Source: Cocos nucifera (taxonomy: Eukaryota > Streptophyta > Magnoliopsida > Arecales > Arecaceae). From it: a stretch of 64,000 nt of DNA. Shown here piece by piece: positions 57,929 through 64,000 of this stretch. Every line of letters begins with the position of its first letter. Positions within the stretch are counted from its first letter, which is position 1. The notes below the pieces were generated by a model. That model did not search any database. It was given only the letters and a program-made list of their open reading frames with translations, and was not told the origin of the DNA. The stretch lies in NCBI GenBank assembly GCA_006176705.1, contig QRFJ01000367.1, positions 836,869 to 900,868 of the forward strand. The letters are read 5' to 3'. Both the position numbers and the translations under genes were made by a program.

Positions 57929-60113
57929 AAAAGCGCCCAGAGTGTCATGTGACATACATATTTATATTATTGGCATGCCAAAGATATAGTGCTGATATTT
58001 GTTCTTGGTGTAATGGGAAAAGTATATCTTTTTATATATATATATTTGAGCTGCTGAGGCGTTGGGATGTTAGCTTCCCAGAAGCAATCAATGATATGTG
58101 AGGCAACATCAGCAAGAATCCTATAATCTTGGTGGCATGAGCCTCGTGCTGCACGTGTTAAACTAGAAACTAAGGATGAAAGTGAACCAAGTAATAATTG
58201 TTCGAATCCATTTTTATATTTAAATTTATCTAGATGTGAAAATAAAATTCTTGACTAGTATCTGTATTTGTATTTATGTCCATAAAAAAATTGGATATAA
58301 ATAACTATCTGATTTATAATATGAATATCTAGCTTTATTTGTGATTGTATGTAGCATTTTTAAATTTTTAAAAGAAATAAATGACATATTAAGATGTCAT
58401 GAACTTAATTTGCTTTCTATTCGATGCTATCTGCGACTTAACTAATGATCACAAAGTTTAACCATCTAACTTATATTTATTTTTAATTCCATATTTTTAA
58501 TATGTTATATGTATCCACATCCATTTAAAATAAACCTTTCATATCTAATTAGTATCTATATTCATTTCTTTTTTAGCCCAACATTGTCAGACGTTGGCCA
58601 AACACTGTGAATCAGCTGCTGGACATTGAGGGATATTTGGAGAGAGTGCAAGAGTCTCTGAGGCCATAATTGAATATTTGGAGTTCCAAGTAAATTGTTT
58701 GGCAACTCATAACAATAGTCACATAGTATAGCCAATCAAAATAACTAGCACGACCGAGTGCGTTTAGGCTTGCTATCTATCAATATTCATGGTTAATTTA
58801 TGATGCCCGTGATTTGATGCGACGTGATGGAAATTACTAGGTCTTCAATTTTCATCCCCACATATAGGCTCTGTAATGATGGCTGACCATCCCTTTATTT
58901 TGTGATTTAAAGAATGTCATGTGTGCATGCTTGCCTACAATGAAGGTAGGTAGAGCATGGAATGTTACCTTGTCATACATTATCTTGTGCTCCCCATGTT
59001 TTACCATGGCGCTCGGTACAAAAGTTGTGGTACATGCGAGCATGCAGGTGCAGATCTACTATGAGCAGGATCTCTTCAACCACCCATACACACATAATGA
59101 TGCCACCATCCAACTCACTCCATGCCATAATGTGGCTCGCTCGTTAGGATGAAGTCCTTTCTTATCCATGTCGACCCAATTCTCCCCAAACCCGGGGCCC
59201 GTAATTTGCCTACCTGCGTCTAGCCCATTGCTCGGCCCTCTAGGCCCAGCAAGAGTTCAAAAGAGCTGCCTTCAGTCTATGGGCTTTTCGCAAGAATATT
59301 GTAACAAAAGCCAAGTTCGGCCTCGGCATCAATTGAAATTGAGCTCTAGTGCCTAATCTCTTTCGTCACCATGTTATGCGGAAAGCAAGCCAAGTTGTTA
59401 ATTTTTTTGGCAAACCATGCAACTATGAAGCACCAAGAAGTAGTTGGAACGATGGTCTTCCTGCTGAGCTTGCCTTCTTAATTATAATGGATGCTTAGGG
59501 AGCTGTTTTCATAAGATTATAGTGAAGTTTCTCCACTTATTCTTATCAAAAACATAAAAACTTAGCTTGCTTTCTCTTCTTCTTCCATTCTCGATCCAGG
59601 GTTCGTGCTGGGGTTCGCAAATTCCATCAGCTTTAAAAAATATTTCGCAGTGGTGCATGAAGCAAAAAGAAGAGTAATCAAACAACCTCATCAACCACTA
59701 CCTGGCTTCTTCTTTTCGTCCATATTTTTCCCCCCTCTTTTGGTTTTATCTTAGGTTATTTCCTTTAATTAGCATAGGTCATTGCTATAGTAGATTTCTT
59801 TTAAGCGGGATTTGTTGGCACGCGTTTGTTGAGCTCTAGGTGCTGCATGATAGAGGCCACAAAAATGTTGGTCTACTCCTCTCTGATTTTTTCATTTCTT
59901 TTTCTAAGGACTCCTTTAGTTTTTAATGCTGGGTATATGATAGCTGAGAAAATACTTTTTGCATATTTAACTGGTCATATAAAAGTAATATAAAAAATAT
60001 ATTTTCTAAAGTAGTTTATATTTGGTTGAACATCTATCTTCTTAAAAAAATTATATAAAATATCTACCATATCCTTAATAAAGTTATGTAAAATACTTAT
60101 AAAACATCACATG

Positions 60114-62818
60114 TGTTGGGGATAAATTCCGCTCCTATTGAAGTCCAGTCTAATGCAACCGATAGTCACGGAAGAGCTTCAGCGGACGAGCCTTAGCCAA
60201 ACTCCTTCAGCCGGCTGAACTCCTCAATGGTCGAGCTCCTTTTGAACTCCCTAGCGATCGAACTTTAGCCGAATCCCTTCAACCAACTGAACTTCTTAGC
60301 GGTCGAGCTCCGATCGAACTTCTTAGCGGCCGAGCTCCAGTCAGACTCCCACCAGAGTCGAACTCCCTCCGTACTCCTCCAGTCGGACGCCCACAAGAGC
60401 CGAAGTTCCTCCGTACTTCTTCAGTCGAACTTTCATAGGAGCCGAACTTCCTCCGTACTCCTCCAGCCGGACTCCCACGAGAGCCAAACTTCCTCCGCAC
60501 TCCTCCAGCCAGACGCCTACGGGAGTCGAACTCCTTCCGAGCTTCCCCTTCGGCCGAACTCCTTCAGAAGTCGAATTTCTTTCGAACTTTTTCCTCAGTC
60601 GGATTCTTCCAATGGATTACTCCTGGATAATCCCCATCAGACGTATTTCCTTCAAGAGTCCGAACTCTTCTGGAATTGATATATGCCAAAGTCCACCAAT
60701 CAATGCCTGCTTTCTCAGAGCTATGGCTATTAAATCTCGATGAACGATTGCCATCAGTCTGCCATAGGCGATGCTACCGGATGGTATGACGCTATCGGAC
60801 GATATGGCTGTCACGGAAGAGCTTAAGCGAACGAGCCTTAGCCAAACTCCTTTAGCCGGCCGAACTTCTCAGCGATCGAGCTCCTTCTGAACTCCCCAAT
60901 GGCCGAGCTTTAGCTGAATCCCTTCAACCAACCGAACTTCTCAGCGGTCGAGCTCCGATCGAACTTCTCAGCGGTCGAGCTCCAGTCGGACTCCCACCAG
61001 AGTCGAACTCCCTCTGCACTCCTCCAGTTGGGCGCCTATAGCCGAACTTCCTCCGTACTCCTTCAGTCGGACTCCCACGAGAGCTGAACTCCCTCCGCGC
61101 TCCTCCAGCCGGACGCCTACGAAAGTTGAACTCTTTCCGAGCTTCCCCTTCGATCGAACTCCTTCCAAAATTCTTCCTCAGTCGAATTCCTCCAACGAAT
61201 TACTCCCGGATAATCCCCACTAAATGTATTTCCTTCAGGAGTCCAAACTCCTCTAGAATTAATATATACCAAAGTCCAGTCAGACTCCCACCAGAGTCGA
61301 ACTTCTCAGCGGCCGAGCTCCGATCGAACTTCTTAGCGGCCGAGCTCCAGTCAGACTCCCATCAGAGTCGAACTCCCTCCATACTCCTCCAGTCGGACGC
61401 CCATGAGAGCCGAACTCCCTTCGTACTCCTTCAGTCGAACTTTCATAGGAGCCGAACTCCCTCCGTACTCCTTCAGTCGAACTTTCATAGGAGCCGAACT
61501 CCCTCCATACTCCTCCAACCGGACTCCCACGAGAGCCAAACTTCCTCCGCACTCCTCCAGTCGGACGCCTACGGGAGCTGAACTCCTTCCGAGCTTTCCC
61601 TTTGGTCGAACTCCTTCAGAAGCCGAATTTCTTCTGAACTTTTTCCTCAGTCGGATTCCTCCAGTGGATTACTCCTGGATAATCTCCACCAGACGTATTT
61701 TCTTCAGAAGTCCGAACTCTTCTGAAATTGATATATGCCAAAGTCCACCAACCAATGCCTGCTTTCTCAGAGCTACGGCTATTAAATCTCGACGAACGGT
61801 CGCCATCAGTCTACCATAGGCAATGCTACCGGATGGTATGGCGCTATCGGATGGTATGGCTGTCACGAAAGAGCTTCAGTGGACGAGCCTTAGCCAAACT
61901 CCTTCAGTCGATCGAACTTCTCAACGATCGAGCTCCTTCTGAACTCCCCAATGGCCGAGCTTTAGCTGAATCCCTTCAACCAACCAAACTTCTCAGCAGT
62001 CAAGCTCCGGTCGAACTTCTTAGCGGTCGAGCTCCAGTCAGACTTCCACCAGAGTCGAACTCCCTCTTCATTCCTCTAGTTGGACGCCTATGGGAGCCAA
62101 ATTTCCTCAGTACTCCTTCAGTCGGACTCCCACGAGAGCCAAACTTCCTCCGTGCTCCTCCAACCGGACGCCTACGGAAGCCGAACTCCTTTCGAGCTTT
62201 TCCTTCGGTCAAACTTCTTCAGGAGTCGAATTTCTTCTGAACTTCTTCCTCAGTCGGATTCCTCCAGCGGATTACTCCCGGATAATTTTTATCAGACGTA
62301 TTCTCTTCAAGAGTCCGAACTCCTTTGGAATTGATATATGCCGAAGTCCACCAACCAACATCTGCTTTTTTAGAGCTACGATTATTAAATCTCGATGAAT
62401 GGTCACCATCAGTCTGCCACTGACGATGTTACCGGATGGTATGGCGCTATCGGACGGTATGACTATCACCATCAACCTGACAACACTTTTTCTTCCGTAC
62501 CAAACTCACCAGGCCTCGAGCGGTCCGCTGCCAGACAGCTACAGCTGTCACCATCAATCAAGCTCCACCTATAAAAAGAGACCCTCTAGATATATTTTCT
62601 CTAAGCTCTAAGCTCTCTTCTCCTTTCTAAAACTCTACCAAGCTCTCGCCTGAGCACTCCATTTTTATTGGCTAGAAGAGATGACTTGATCGTCGGAGGA
62701 TCCTGCCGGAGCCACCACCACCGACTCCGAATGGGACTTTATTTTGTAGTCCCTCAACGGCGACCTCATCTCCCTCAGCTCTAGCTCGTCCCAACGTCGA
62801 TCAGATTCTGTACCAACA
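60114..62818 (+). repeat. 5' LTR (2.7 kb) of the plus-strand Tat element
   Basis: Contains three large tandem blocks beginning CACGGAAGAGCTT or close variants (about 60164, 60811 and 61862), each ending near GCTATCGGA(C/T)GGTATGGCTG. The blocks are made of GAGTCGAACTCCCTCCGTACTCCTCCAGTCGGAC-type short units. Frames open on both strands here (for example 61126-61581 and 61280-61552) are by-products of the repeats, not genes. It is 1.16 kb longer than the LTR at 20233-21781. Confidence 0.87.
62570..62577 (+). promoter_or_regulatory. TATA box of the plus-strand Tat LTR
   Basis: TATAAAAA in CTCCACCTATAAAAAGAG, the same context as in the minus-strand LTRs. R would begin near 62600. Confidence 0.55.
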
Positions 62819-62836
62819 GAATTGGTGTTGGAGAAA
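62819..62836 (+). other. Primer-binding region of the plus-strand Tat element
   Basis: GAATTGGTGTTGGAGAAA follows the LTR end. Other family members read GAATTGGCGCTAGAGGAA, so the site starts at TTGG or TGG and has changed here. I did not assign a tRNA. Confidence 0.4.
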
Positions 62837-62949
62837 GGGACCTCTGTTCTTGAGGTTCTTTTGTTCATAAAGGAGTGCTCAGTGATGATCTCTCTCTTTC
62901 CTCTCTAGAGATCTCTCTTCTCCTCCAAAGAGTTCTTTTTCGAGAGAAA

Positions 62950-64000
62950 ATGCCTCCCAGGAGAGCTTCAATCCGACGATCGACGGTCTCCGCGGTTCGA
63001 TCCCGTCCAGATCCATCTGCTCCCACTTCAGTCCAACAACTCAGATTCCGCCTGTAGCCATGGTAGATGAGGAGCAGTTCAGCCTGCTGATGCAACGAGT
63101 TCAGAGCCTCACCGAGATGGTATGGGCCATGCAGCAGCCCCCGACGGTGACTCCACCAGAAAACCCATCATCAGGATGTCAAAAATCGACCCCAAGAAAG
63201 AGTACTCAAGCTAGCGTACCCATCGCCTCTGAAAAGAAAAAATAAAGAGCAGAGGATCCATGTTCGAATTATGGTTCTCCTCTAGAGGAGACCTTCCCTA
63301 TTTATAGTCGGAAGCCCCCCAAGATCTGTAACCAAGATGATGCCCTTGATCATAACTGTGGGAGATGGACTGATGGATTAAGAAACTCCACCATGTCATC
63401 CCAGCTTGTTATGACGATGTCTGCACCGATCCTTCTTTCTCTCCTCGAATTATGTAAGAGCCTGTCTCGCTGAATTTCGAACTTCCTCAATTTGAAAGCT
63501 ACAATGAAACCTTTGATCCAGTTGATCATCTAGAAGCCTTTCGAACCATGATGCTACTCCATGGTGCACTAGATGCCATATTGTGCTGAGCCTTCCCATC
63601 TACCTTAAAGGAAGCAGCGAGAAACTGGTACTCGGCATTGAAACTAGGTACGATCTTCTCTTTTGACCAGATGAGCCATCAGTTCATGGCTCACTTCATC
63701 AGCAGCCGACGTCCGCGCCGAAGTTTGGATTTTCTGATGAATGTCAAGCAGAAGGAGGAGAAATCTATTCGGACTTATGTCACCCAGTTTAACGCTGCTG
63801 CTTTGGAGGTCCAGAATCTAGACCAGTCTGTTGCCATAGCCGCACTCAAGGGCGGCCTTCAGAAGAATGACTTACTATTCTTCCTAGAGAAGAAGTATCC
63901 CAGGGACTTCACCAATCTGCTAGCTCGGACTGAAGGTTTTGCCCGAACTGAAGAGGCCTTTAAGGCCAAGAACGAAGAAGCCTTAGGAGAGCGGCGGACG
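62950..64000 (+). pseudogene. Tat gag (plus-strand element), interrupted, truncated by window end
   Basis: Starts at ATG 62950 (MPPRRASIRRST), with stops at about 63055 and 63245. From about 63460 the capsid part is readable (FESYNETFDPVDHLEAF), with a TGA near 63587. From 63670 the frame is open to the end of the window (MSHQFMAHFISSRRPRR, NVKQKEEKSIRTYV, LKGGLQKNDLL, KKYPRDF). It retains the base missing from the minus-strand copy near 27370 and so shows where that copy shifted frame. Confidence 0.82.

Larger units (their letters stand above)
54986..60113. other. 3' flank of the OXS3-like gene and intergenic sequence, no gene supported
   Basis: Holds a 93-bp tandem pair (56119-56304), a GCAT microsatellite (57889-57928) and AT-rich tracts (58190-58600). 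Open frames at 57718-58101 and 58852-59152 lack recognised domains. Much of it may be old unrecognised repeats. Confidence 0.45.
60114..64000 (+). mobile_element. Second Tat-lineage Ty3/gypsy element, 5' part (runs off the window)
   Basis: Plus-strand LTR 60114-62818 (TGTTGGGGATAA ... TACCAACA), leader and gag up to the window end. The LTR termini, TATA context, gag start (MPPRRAS against MPHRKAS) and capsid motifs show it is the same family as 20233-28986, in the opposite orientation. Left target site would be ACATG (60109-60113); the right flank is outside. Confidence 0.88.

Noticed and set aside
58185..58215. GTTCGAATCC-like string considered as a tRNA T-arm
   Set aside because: No matching acceptor, D or anticodon arms nearby; no tRNA gene was found anywhere in the window.
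60279..62334. Repeated frames on both strands in the plus-strand Tat LTR
   Set aside because: Periodic short repeats with no stop in several phases; LTR, not protein.

Overview
This is nuclear plant DNA, almost certainly from a monocot. The one long open reading frame (an EXO70-type exocyst subunit) has a very GC-rich, C-ending-codon 5' half that relaxes toward its 3' end, a gradient typical of commelinid monocot genes. The rest is a retrotransposon-filled intergenic landscape with AT-rich spacers and microsatellites. A palm-like genome is my guess from the repeat style; that is inference only. Only two host genes can be supported: an intronless EXO70 gene (16596-18653, +) and a two-exon OXIDATIVE STRESS 3-like gene (53985-54985, +).

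Layout. 1-9090: an old non-coding repeat interrupted at 721-7750 by an LTR element with a perfect 5-bp target duplication (ATGAT), two ~1.6-kb LTRs, a tRNA-Asp-type primer site and only a broken Athila/Tat-like gag (a large non-autonomous element). 9340-11083: remnant of a CACTA-type DNA transposon whose 3' end carries degenerate TTAGCGATGG subterminal repeats. 11084-15780: no gene seen. 16187-18653: EXO70 promoter, leader and CDS. 20233-28986: a decayed Ty3/gypsy Tat-lineage element on the minus strand, with gag, protease, RT, RNase H, a second RNase H and integrase all recognisable and all broken. 27411-34698: the gag/leader/LTR end of that element, plus 244 bp of non-element flank, is present as four tandem units arranged as a duplicated dimer (A-B-A'-B'). 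34699-39335: spacer with microsatellites, a three-copy ~235-bp repeat and a possible hAT-like element. 39341-44353: a complete but dead Ty1/copia element (minus strand) with a perfect AGAAT target duplication. 44375-45012: a 338-bp-period tandem duplication. 45013-53640: mostly unassigned, with one clear MITE (49660-50112). 53652-54985: OXS3-like gene. 54986-60113: no gene supported. 60114-64000: a second element of the same Tat family on the plus strand, with a swollen 2.7-kb LTR and the start of gag; it runs off the window.

How the pieces relate. The two host genes are unrelated: EXO70 acts in tethering of secretory vesicles, OXS3-like proteins in nuclear stress tolerance. The dominant biology is repeat dynamics: nested insertion, LTRs growing by internal minisatellite-like expansion, nonsense changes of the C-to-T type, and higher-order tandem amplification of an LTR-gag-flank chimera. 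No new enzymatic system was found; the most unusual structure is the A-B-A'-B' array.
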